Positions 1-5,717 of a DNA stretch of 5,718 bases are shown here, piece after piece. Below the pieces are notes generated by a model. That model ran no database searches, was not told the DNA's origin, and worked only from the letters and a program-made list of their open reading frames with translations. The stretch's first letter is position 1, and each line of letters opens with the position of its first letter. Both the position numbers and the translations under genes were made by a program. Source of the stretch: JBICIG01 sp043101605 (GTDB taxonomy: Bacteria > Planctomycetota > Phycisphaerae > Phycisphaerales > UBA1924); NCBI GenBank assembly GCA_043101605.1, contig JBICIG010000009.1, forward strand, positions 1 to 5,718, given 5' to 3'.

Positions 1-1
1 C

Positions 2-199
2 TTCGAGCGCGCCGCCTTCGCCCGAGCCGCGACCGAGCACGAGCGAGCCGTCCGCGCCTACTTCGCCGCCCGGCCCCACCGCCTGCTGGTGTGGGATCTG
101 TGCGAGCAACCCGCATGGGAGCCGCTGTGCGATTTCCTGGGCGCCCCCATCCCCGCCGCCGAGTTCCCGCACCGCAACGCGCGGAATCAAGCCGCCTGA
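2..199 (+). CDS. Sulfotransferase family protein, C-terminal fragment (5' end outside window)
   Basis: Reading from base 2 gives an open frame of 65 codons ending in TGA at 197-199, with no start codon needed because the gene enters from the left edge. The fragment has a charged helix (about residues 1-22), then a strand and loop containing RLLVWDLCEQPAWEPLCDFL (28-47) and a tail with GAPIP and FPHRN. This layout (hydrophobic strand, 'W..LC.FLG.PIP', then 'FPH.N') is typical of the C-terminus of bacterial PAPS-dependent sulfotransferases, which move sulfate from PAPS to a sugar or other hydroxyl group in the cytoplasm. The PAPS-binding P-loop and the catalytic region would lie upstream and cannot be checked. 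The 3' end overlaps the convergent methyltransferase gene by 13 bp. Next to glycosyltransferases, a role in glycan sulfation is plausible. The family call is by motif recognition; the substrate is unknown. Confidence 0.72.
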   Translation, partial: FERAAFARAATEHERAVRAYFAARPHRLLVWDLCEQPAWEPLCDFLGAPIPAAEFPHRNARNQAA

Positions 200-999
200 C
201 GCGCCCCGTCCGCCGACGCCCCGGCAACTCCGCCGGTCATCGCCGACGGATCGAGCCGGCACAGCAGCGTCGTGCACGCCAACCCCGATCGCTCGCCCAG
301 GCGCAGCCGCCAGAGCAACTCGCTGATGCGGTGCGCGCTCGCCGGGGAGTCGTCCTGCGGCAGCATCCGCCGCGTCTCGACCTTCAGCCCCCGCGTGCGT
401 GCATACCGCGCGAACTCCGCGGCCGACCACTCGCGCACATGCTCGGGCTTGTCCGACTGCATGCACGCCCGCCCGCGCCGCCGACGCCGATCGGGCGTCG
501 AGAGCAGCACCCGCGTCTTCTCGTGGCACGCCGATCGGATCAGCGCCAGCGCCGGGTCCGGATCGAGCAGGTGCTCGAGCACATCGGCGCAGAGGATGAC
601 ATCGAAGGTCCGCCCCAGCGTCGCCGCGGGCATTTCCAGGTTCATCTCGATGAGGTCTGCGTCGGTGCCGAGCGACCGGGCGGCGGCGATCGCGTTGGGC
701 TGATCCACCGCGGTGATGTCGTCGCAGACCGGGCGGATGATCTCGCGCAGCTTGGTCGCTACGCCGCACCCGAGGTCGAGCACGCTCCACAGCCGCTCGC
801 GCACGATCAGGTCCCGCGCCCAGAGGTAGACATGGCGCTGGTACTTCCCGCTCGCCTCGACGCGCCACGGCGCCCAGTAGGACGAATCCCGCGCCTCGTC
901 GTGCGTCTCGTTCCGTTCGCGCTGCCGATACCCCGCCGGCAGGCACAGCGACGCCGAACTCGGCGGCCCGTTCTCGCGTTCCCGGTTCCCCTCCGTCAT
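187..999 (-). CDS. Class I SAM-dependent methyltransferase, 270 aa (third gene of minus-strand operon)
   Basis: This is a Rossmann-fold methyltransferase that moves a methyl group from SAM to an acceptor, here probably a sugar or glycan intermediate. Motif I is VLDLGCGVATKL (73-84). The acidic residue ending strand 2 is D99 in ITAVDQPN. Motif IV with the usual helix is FDVILCADVLEHL (132-144), followed by VLLSTPD (164-170). After a run of five arginines (171-175) comes KPEHVREWSAAEF (184-196), a 'HVREWS' loop often found in glycan-cluster methyltransferases. The N-terminal 70 residues are polar with an aromatic-rich stretch (SSYWAPWRVEASGKYQRHVY). The ATG at 997-999 was chosen because TGAGGGAG lies 8 bases upstream. 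An upstream in-frame ATG at 1153-1155 would overlap the preceding gene and adds an arginine-rich, domain-free stretch. Only 13 bases separate it from the upstream fusion gene, so co-transcription is likely. The acceptor is unknown. Confidence 0.9.
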   Translation of the reverse strand: MTEGNRERENGPPSSASLCLPAGYRQRERNETHDEARDSSYWAPWRVEASGKYQRHVYLWARDLIVRERLWSVLDLGCGVATKLREIIRPVCDDITAVDQPNAIAAARSLGTDADLIEMNLEMPAATLGRTFDVILCADVLEHLLDPDPALALIRSACHEKTRVLLSTPDRRRRRGRACMQSDKPEHVREWSAAEFARYARTRGLKVETRRMLPQDDSPASAHRISELLWRLRLGERSGLACTTLLCRLDPSAMTGGVAGASADGARQAA

Positions 1000-1007
1000 G
1001 ATCTCGG

Positions 1008-1014
1008 CTCCCTC
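1008..1014 (-). promoter_or_regulatory. Shine-Dalgarno site overlapping the upstream stop codon
   Basis: On the minus strand the sequence reads TGAGGGAG, then 8 bases, then ATG. The TGA (1013-1015) ends the GT4-methyltransferase gene, and GAGGGAG is a strong match to the anti-Shine-Dalgarno complement. It fixes the start of the 270-aa methyltransferase at 999 and suggests translational coupling. It is the only good Shine-Dalgarno found ahead of a start codon in this window. Confidence 0.7.
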
Positions 1015-2926
1015 ATGCCGCGCGCGCCACCGCCCACAGCTCCCCCCACGCCTGCACGACCTCTTCGAGCACCAGCCCCGCGTCGGCCGTCTCGGCTTCG
1101 AGCTGCCCGCGCGTGAACTCGGTCTCGTGCGTCGGGTCCAGACGCCATTCCACACCCAGTTCCTTCTTGAACGGTACCCGCCACTCCCGATCGAACGCCG
1201 GCACGCGGATCAGCACGCGCTTCGCCCCGTACCAGTCGATCCACCGCCGCAGCAGCTCCGACCGCCCGTCGAGATGCTCGAGCACATTCGAGAGCACGAT
1301 CGTGTCGAACCGCGCCTCGACGCGGCGCGTCGTGATGTCACCGAGTTCGAGCGTCAGCCGATCACCCAGCCCCGCCTCGGCGGCGCGGGCGCGCGCCAAC
1401 TCCAGGTTCCGTGCCGACAAGTCCATCCCGACGACCCGCGCCGGGCAACGCCCCGCGATCGAAGCCGCCAGCGCCCCCACGCCGCACCCGAGATCGATCA
1501 CGCGCTCGTCGGCACCGATCCGCTCGACAAAGAAATCGTGGTATCGCATCAGCCGGTGCTTCGGGTGCAGCCCGCCCTCGGCCGCGATCGCCGATTCTCC
1601 CTGCATGCGGTACAGCGGATCGTCGAGCCCCAGCAGGAACGCCGCCCTCGCCCGCGGCTCGAGCCGCTTGGCGAACCCGTGCAGGCTTGCTTCCCACGAC
1701 GCGATCTGCGTGCGCGTGTCCGCTTTGAGCAGTTCGGGCGTCCAGCGCACCGCCGCGCCCACCGGCTGCTCGTTCGGCTCACACCGCCACGCCGCGCGGT
1801 GCGCTTCGAGCTCGAGCCCGAGGACGCGCTCCAGCGAGCAGCGCCCGAGCACCCATCGCCGGGCGCCGTCGCCCAGCACGCGTGCAAACTCGGGGTCCTC
1901 GAGCAGCCCGCCGACCGTGCCGGCGATCGCCGCCGCCTCGGGCGCGGTCAGGATCCCGTTGACCCCCTGCTCGATCAGGTCGCTGACGCCCGGCGCGTGC
2001 GTCGCGACGACGGTCGCGCCCTGAGCCATCGCCTCAAGGATCGTCTTGGGGTGCCCCTCGCGGGCCGATGCCTGCACTAAGACCGAGCACCGGCTCATCT
2101 CGCGCAGCAGCTCTTCGTGGTCGATGCGCCCGAGGAACTCGGCGTCAACGCCCGAGTCCCGCGCCCGGCTCTCGAGCATCGGGCGCAGGGGCCCGTCGCC
2201 CGCCACGCGGAGGGCGACGCGCCCGAGCCGCGCCGCCGCATCGATGACCAGGTCGACCCGCTTGCGCTCGATGAGCTGTCCGGCGCACAGGATCGTGCGC
2301 TCGCCCCGCGTCGCGTCTGGGTCGATCGGCGGGAGGACATAATTGGGAATGACGCGGAGACGGTCGGGCGGGAGCGCCAGCCCGTGCCGCCACGCCAGGT
2401 CGTCGAGCATGTCACGCGTCGTGCCGATGATGATCTCCGCCGATCGGCACAGCGACCCTTCCTGCTGCGCTGCGTCGCCCGCCGCCCGCGATCCCGGGCC
2501 GTGCAGCTCGGCGACAAACCGCGAGGCGAGGTACCCGCCTCGCGCGATCAGCCGTGCCTCGATCCCAGCGCCGCGCAGCGCACGCGTGACGCGCACCGCC
2601 CGCTCGCCGCCGGTCATCTGGTTGGTGCGCACCGTGGCGCGCGACCCCCCGCCGACCGCCGCCGCGACGCGCCCGCCCAGACCCGCTTCAAAGAGCGCCG
2701 CGTCCTCGCCCGCGTCGTTGCAGATCAGTTCGGGCGTCGGCTCGAGCGTGCGAGCCAGCTCGGCGTCGGCCCGGTCGCCATCAGTCACCAGCACCACCCG
2801 CCGGTACGACGCGCCAAGCGCCCGGACGAGAGCCCATTCGCGCCCCAGGACGCCGCCGTCGCGCCACGCGTCGAGCGGGACGCCGGGCGTGAGCAGGAAG
2901 ACGAGTGTGTCGAACGGGGGGCTCAC
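1013..2926 (-). CDS. GT4-type glycosyltransferase fused to C-terminal SAM methyltransferase, 637 aa (second gene of operon)
   Basis: Residues about 6-380 form a GT-B glycosyltransferase of the GT4 kind. The N-terminal half starts with LVFLLTPGVPLDAW (8-21). The linker to the C-lobe contains RVIPNYVLPP (191-200). The C-lobe has GQLIERKRVDLVIDA (216-230) and the donor-binding EX7E motif EGHPKTILE (E290, E298). The predicted role is retaining transfer of a sugar from a nucleotide-sugar to a growing glycan. Residues about 400-637 form a class I methyltransferase: a lead-in with GLHPKHRLMRYHDFF (452-466), motif I VIDLGCGVG (476-484), D502 after strand 2, motif IV FDTIVLSNVLEHL (540-552) and VLIRVPAFDREWRVPF (571-586). 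The GTG at 2924-2926 is chosen because it overlaps the upstream TGA as GTGA and sits just before the expected first strand; the first internal Met is residue 104. The Shine-Dalgarno is weak (GGGG, 8 bases away), consistent with coupled translation. Typical GT4 enzymes are about 350-420 aa, so this is a true two-domain fusion with no frame break. It may add a sugar and methylate it or its neighbour. Substrates are unknown. Confidence 0.9.
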   Translation of the reverse strand: MSPPFDTLVFLLTPGVPLDAWRDGGVLGREWALVRALGASYRRVVLVTDGDRADAELARTLEPTPELICNDAGEDAALFEAGLGGRVAAAVGGGSRATVRTNQMTGGERAVRVTRALRGAGIEARLIARGGYLASRFVAELHGPGSRAAGDAAQQEGSLCRSAEIIIGTTRDMLDDLAWRHGLALPPDRLRVIPNYVLPPIDPDATRGERTILCAGQLIERKRVDLVIDAAARLGRVALRVAGDGPLRPMLESRARDSGVDAEFLGRIDHEELLREMSRCSVLVQASAREGHPKTILEAMAQGATVVATHAPGVSDLIEQGVNGILTAPEAAAIAGTVGGLLEDPEFARVLGDGARRWVLGRCSLERVLGLELEAHRAAWRCEPNEQPVGAAVRWTPELLKADTRTQIASWEASLHGFAKRLEPRARAAFLLGLDDPLYRMQGESAIAAEGGLHPKHRLMRYHDFFVERIGADERVIDLGCGVGALAASIAGRCPARVVGMDLSARNLELARARAAEAGLGDRLTLELGDITTRRVEARFDTIVLSNVLEHLDGRSELLRRWIDWYGAKRVLIRVPAFDREWRVPFKKELGVEWRLDPTHETEFTRGQLEAETADAGLVLEEVVQAWGELWAVARAA

Positions 2927-3651
2927 CCGTCGGGCCCCGGGTCGCGCCGCAGCACGCACCACATGGTCCCGAGCCGCAGGTTCGGATGATCGAGCACATC
3001 GATCCCCGACCCGCGGAGCCACGCGGGCACGCCGGCGTTCTCGGCATCGAGGTGCTCGATCGCGAAGCCGTTCCGCGCGCCCCGCTCGGCCGCGAACGCC
3101 GCCGCTTCCTCGAACCCGAAGAACCAGCGGTGCCGATCCGCCGGCGGGTCGATCGGCAGTCCGTAATGCTTCAGCCCCGTCGCCCGCCCCGCGTGCAGCT
3201 CGCACAGCAGCGAGCGGATCGGATTGGGCAGCGAGATCAGCACGCGATCGGCGCTGACCCGGCAGAGCTCATCGAACACTCCGTGCAGCCGCTCGAGGTG
3301 CTCGAGCACATCCGTGCACACCACCGTGTCGAACGATCGGTCCTCGAAGGGCAGGTCGCGGGCATCGAGATCCAGCGACAGGTCGGCCTCGTCGGTCCGA
3401 TCGATCCCGAGGTAGGTCGCCGACGCGGGCAGGTGCGCCCGCAGGCGCGCCGTGTCGCACCCGACATCCAGCACGCGCCCGCCCAGGATCGCCCGGAAAC
3501 GGCGCGCGATCCACGCGGCTTTCTCGTCGCGGTCGGCGTACTGCCCGATCGCCGGGTAGACCCGCCGCAGATGCCGGCTCGCGGCCCCTTCGTCCACGCG
3601 ATCACCCGCGGGGGTGGCCGTGGGCGCGGATTGGGTTGCGTCGAGCCGCAT
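2923..3651 (-). CDS. Class I SAM-dependent methyltransferase, 242 aa (first gene of operon)
   Basis: This is a compact Methyltransf_11-like protein. An N-terminal lead (about 1-55) precedes motif I VLDVGCDTARL (60-70), where the third glycine of GxGxG is replaced by D66. Strand 2 ends in YLGIDRTDEADLSLDLDA (80-97). Then come LPFEDRSFDTVVCTDVLEHL (100-119, motif IV) and RVLISLPNPIRSLL (136-149). The C-terminal part has HYGLPIDPPADRHRWFFGF (162-180), probably an acceptor-side lid rich in aromatics and histidines. The ATG at 3649-3651 is taken as the start; there is no clear Shine-Dalgarno. A GTG at codon 19 (3595-3597) is an alternative that would not affect the domain. The stop overlaps the GTG of the fusion gene by 4 bases. 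It faces the plus-strand GT2 gene across a 78-bp gap, so it is probably the promoter-proximal gene of the operon. A role in glycan or lipid-linked sugar methylation is inferred from context. Confidence 0.9.
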   Translation of the reverse strand: MRLDATQSAPTATPAGDRVDEGAASRHLRRVYPAIGQYADRDEKAAWIARRFRAILGGRVLDVGCDTARLRAHLPASATYLGIDRTDEADLSLDLDARDLPFEDRSFDTVVCTDVLEHLERLHGVFDELCRVSADRVLISLPNPIRSLLCELHAGRATGLKHYGLPIDPPADRHRWFFGFEEAAAFAAERGARNGFAIEHLDAENAGVPAWLRGSGIDVLDHPNLRLGTMWCVLRRDPGPDG

Positions 3652-3729
3652 CGCGTCAGAATCGACCGTCGCGCACGCGGGCCCCCAGATTTTGCCCAGG
3701 CGTCGGCCGATCGCCGATGCCTGTGCATC
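3652..3729. promoter_or_regulatory. 78-bp divergent intergenic region, candidate promoters for both strands
   Basis: This is the only real gap in the window, lying between two start codons that point away from each other, so promoters for both units are expected here or in the gene starts. It holds one AT-rich patch, AGATTTTG (3687-3694), in otherwise GC-rich DNA. On the minus strand it gives CAAAAT (3694-3689, four of six matches to TATAAT), with TCGGCG 17 bases upstream (three of six to TTGACA). That would place a start about 30 bases before the 242-aa methyltransferase. No comparable plus-strand pair is convincing. A small inverted repeat TCGGC-5-GCCGA (3703-3717) could be an operator, but such words are common at this GC content. 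The region is supported by geometry; the exact elements are weak. Confidence 0.4.
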
Positions 3730-4974
3730 ATGCGCACGCCGCCGAGGACTCCCCCCGCGATCTCGGTGCTCCTCCCGATGCACCGGGCCGCGCCCACGCT
3801 CGATCACGCCATCGCGGGGGTGCTCGATCAGCGTCCGGGCCCGGCAGAGATCCTGCTGCTGGTCAACGGCCCGTCGCAAGCCGCACGCGACGCCGCCGAG
3901 GAGTGGACAACCCGCGATCCCCGCTTCCGGGTGATCGAACTCCCCGAGCCCTCCCTCGCGGCCGCCCTGAACCGAGGGTTGCACGCGGCCCGGGGCGAGT
4001 TCCTGGCGCGCATGGACGACGACGACGAAACCCTGCCCGGGCGCTTCGCTGCGCAACTCGCCCGGCTCGAAGCCGATCCCACTCTCGCCGCCGTCGGCGG
4101 GGCGTTCGAGGTCGTCAGCCCCGAGGGCGCGCTCGAGCATGTCATCCGTCCGCCGACCGAGCCGCCCGCGCTCCGCCGGGAACTGCTGCTGGGCAACACG
4201 CTCGCGCACGGCTCGATGATGCTCCGCCGGTCGGCGATCCTCAAAGTAGGCGGATACGACGAGTCGTTCGACCGCGCGCAGGACTACGAACTCTGGCTGC
4301 GCCTGGCGCGCACGCACCGCGTCGGGGCGGTCGCCGAAACCGTGTATCGCTACCACCGCCCCGCCGGCGCTGCGGGGCTCGCCTCGACCTCCCCGCGTCA
4401 GGGCGAACTCGCCGAGCGCGCCCGCCGCCGAGACCTGGATCTGCTGCCGACGGGCGGGCGCATCCCGCCGTCGGACGCCGCGTCGATCGAGGCGATCATC
4501 GATCGCCAAGGCCCGACACGCGCGCTGATCGAGCGACTCGCCGAACTGAGAGCCTCGGCCGCACGCTCCGCCCGGAACCTCACAGACCAGCAGCGCTGGG
4601 CGCGCATCGAGCGGGCGTTCGATCGGGCCCGCCGGGGCGGCGCGATGGGTGTCTGGCTCTGGGGCGCCGGCGAGCACACGCGTCGGCTGCTCGCGCGCTG
4701 CCGAGCGCTGCCTCTGCCCGTTCTGGGCTTGATCGACGATGCGTGCGCCGGCCGGACGCGCTTCGGGTTCCGCGTGCGCCGGCCCGAAGACCTCCCCTTC
4801 GGTGCGCACGCCATCGTCTCGTCCGATGCGCACGAGGAGCGCATCCTCGATCGAGCGACCGCTCTGCCGCCGGGTCGCGCGGTCGTTCACGCGATCTATC
4901 GTGACGAGCCCGGGGCGCCGGGCGATCAGGAATCCAGCGCCGGCGAGGGGCTCAGCGAGCGCAGGGTCTCGTAG
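3730..4974 (+). CDS. GT2 family glycosyltransferase with C-terminal Rossmann-like domain, 414 aa
   Basis: Residues about 10-230 form a GT-A fold GT2 enzyme, expected to transfer a sugar from a nucleotide-sugar with inversion. The visible steps are: ISVLLPMHRAAPTLDHAI (11-28); ILLLVNGP (41-48); a loop with LAAALNRGLHAARGEFLAR (76-94); the metal-binding DXD-type MDDDDE (95-100); GNTLAHGSMMLRR (155-167); VGGYDESF (173-180); and AQDYELWLR (183-191), the ED-type catalytic-base motif with Q in place of the usual E but D185 kept. After a charged helical linker (about 230-300) comes a second domain: GVWLWGAGEHTRRLL (307-321), LGLIDD (332-337) and AIVSSDAHEERIL (361-373). This resembles a Rossmann-like nucleotide- or sugar-nucleotide-binding module; its function is unknown. 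The ATG at 3730-3732 sits just before the first strand. No Shine-Dalgarno is seen, and upstream in-frame sequence is antisense to the methyltransferase gene and looks non-coding. The last 49 bases overlap the convergent gene. Confidence 0.9.
   Translation: MRTPPRTPPAISVLLPMHRAAPTLDHAIAGVLDQRPGPAEILLLVNGPSQAARDAAEEWTTRDPRFRVIELPEPSLAAALNRGLHAARGEFLARMDDDDETLPGRFAAQLARLEADPTLAAVGGAFEVVSPEGALEHVIRPPTEPPALRRELLLGNTLAHGSMMLRRSAILKVGGYDESFDRAQDYELWLRLARTHRVGAVAETVYRYHRPAGAAGLASTSPRQGELAERARRRDLDLLPTGGRIPPSDAASIEAIIDRQGPTRALIERLAELRASAARSARNLTDQQRWARIERAFDRARRGGAMGVWLWGAGEHTRRLLARCRALPLPVLGLIDDACAGRTRFGFRVRRPEDLPFGAHAIVSSDAHEERILDRATALPPGRAVVHAIYRDEPGAPGDQESSAGEGLSERRVS
4908..4923 (-). other. GC-rich hairpin just past the stop of the rightmost minus-strand gene
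   Basis: GCCCGG (4908-4913) and CCGGGC (4918-4923) form a perfect 6-bp stem around a 4-base loop. It lies 2 bases beyond the TGA (4926-4928) of the minus-strand GT2-like gene and inside the coding region of the plus-strand GT2. There is no T-tract after it on the minus strand, so it is not a classical intrinsic terminator. It could pause or protect the minus-strand transcript. At this GC content such stems arise by chance. Confidence 0.2.
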
Positions 4975-5717
4975 CGGTCGAGCCCGAGCGAGCGCAGCGT
5001 GCGCTCGATCCCCGCAGACGCGGCGGGCGTGACGATGATCGCGTGCTGATGGGTCAGCAGGTCCGGGCGCAGGCGGGGCCAGCCGCGCGGGCCGCGCGCC
5101 CCGGGCGAGTCGTCGCACCACGCCAGGCGCGTGCGAGGCAGCAGCCGCTCGAGTTGCGACGCGAGCGCGAGCCCGTGCCGGCCCATGCCGTAGAGCACCA
5201 CGACCCGCGATCCGACGCGCCGCCGAACGGTCATCGCGAGCGCCCGCCACGAGGAGTCGTCGCAGGGGATCGCAGAGCCGATCCGGATGGAGCCCACATC
5301 GAACCCCTCGACGGTGCCGAGCCAGCGTTCAATGCGCCTCGTCCAGACTTCACGCCGGCGATCGGCTTCGCGCGGCGCGACGGCGTCGGCCCACGAGAGC
5401 GCCGGCGGCAGTTCGGCACCCAGCACCGCCAACTCCGCGTCGTCGAGCCGACCGAGCGAGGCGCGGAGCGCGCGCACGAGCGCCGTATCTTCCGTTGCCG
5501 CGGCCCGCGCGAGCCAGCGGACATCCCATCGACGGGCCCGCGCGTCGCACTCGCCGCGGACCGAACCATCTCGTTGGAGAATCCGCCGGCCCGTGCGGTG
5601 CATCGTCTCGAGCGACCGGCTCATCGAACCCGGACGGAGCCGGTAGCCGAACAGAGGATCCGGGACCGGATCCGCCCAGCGCCACCCGCACGCCGAGAGC
5701 CGACGCCAGAGATCCCA
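4926..5717 (-). CDS. GT2-type glycosyltransferase, C-terminal part with Rossmann-like domain (5' end outside window)
   Basis: The frame is open from the right edge to TGA at 4926-4928 (263 residues seen). An in-frame ATG at 5622-5624 is not the likely start. The 31 codons before it contain WDLWRRL, then GWRW, then PDPLFGYRLRPGS and run into MSRS. This matches the end of a GT2 catalytic domain ('DxWLRL..aGW....vPePLf.YRvRpgSMsR'), so the DXD region and N-terminus lie outside. Residues about 45-165 are helical and charged with no recognised domain; SIRIGSAIPCDDSSWRAL (143-160) stands out. The end is a Rossmann-like domain: VVVLYGMGRHGLALASQL (172-189, a GxGxxG loop), LAWCDD (198-203) and HAIIVTPAASAGIERTL (225-241). 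The order of parts parallels the convergent 414-aa GT2, suggesting related architectures. The predicted role is cytoplasmic sugar transfer in the same glycan pathway. Sugar specificity cannot be read from the fragment. Confidence 0.78.
   Translation of the reverse strand, partial: WDLWRRLSACGWRWADPVPDPLFGYRLRPGSMSRSLETMHRTGRRILQRDGSVRGECDARARRWDVRWLARAAATEDTALVRALRASLGRLDDAELAVLGAELPPALSWADAVAPREADRRREVWTRRIERWLGTVEGFDVGSIRIGSAIPCDDSSWRALAMTVRRRVGSRVVVLYGMGRHGLALASQLERLLPRTRLAWCDDSPGARGPRGWPRLRPDLLTHQHAIIVTPAASAGIERTLRSLGLDRYETLRSLSPSPALDS

Noticed and set aside
221..236. Inverted repeat CCGGC-6-GCCGG downstream of the sulfotransferase stop
   Set aside because: It is only a 5-bp stem with no T-tract, lies inside the methyltransferase coding region, and is expected by chance at this GC content.
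91..1116. Long plus-strand open frame of 341 codons
   Set aside because: It is antisense to the methyltransferase at 187-999, extremely rich in Arg, Pro and Ala, and shows no domain motif. In GC-rich DNA, frames opposite real genes stay open by codon bias.
998..2989. Two long plus-strand open frames (998-2080 and 2117-2989) opposite the GT4-methyltransferase gene
   Set aside because: They have low-complexity Arg/Pro/Asp/His composition and no recognisable motif. The minus strand carries a coherent two-domain protein over the whole stretch.
570..3312. Near-repeated DNA word GTGCTCGAGCACAT at about 573, 1273 and 3298
   Set aside because: These are the codons for the conserved VLEHL motif of three methyltransferase domains, not a DNA repeat or binding site.
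2905..3729. Upstream extension of the GT2 gene to an ATG at 2905
   Set aside because: The 275 extra residues are antisense to a clear methyltransferase and show no domain. The GT2 fold begins right after the ATG at 3730.
3652..5250. Upstream extension of the minus-strand 242-aa methyltransferase to an ATG at 5250
   Set aside because: The extension is antisense to the GT2 gene and arginine-rich with no domain. The methyltransferase fold is complete from 3651.
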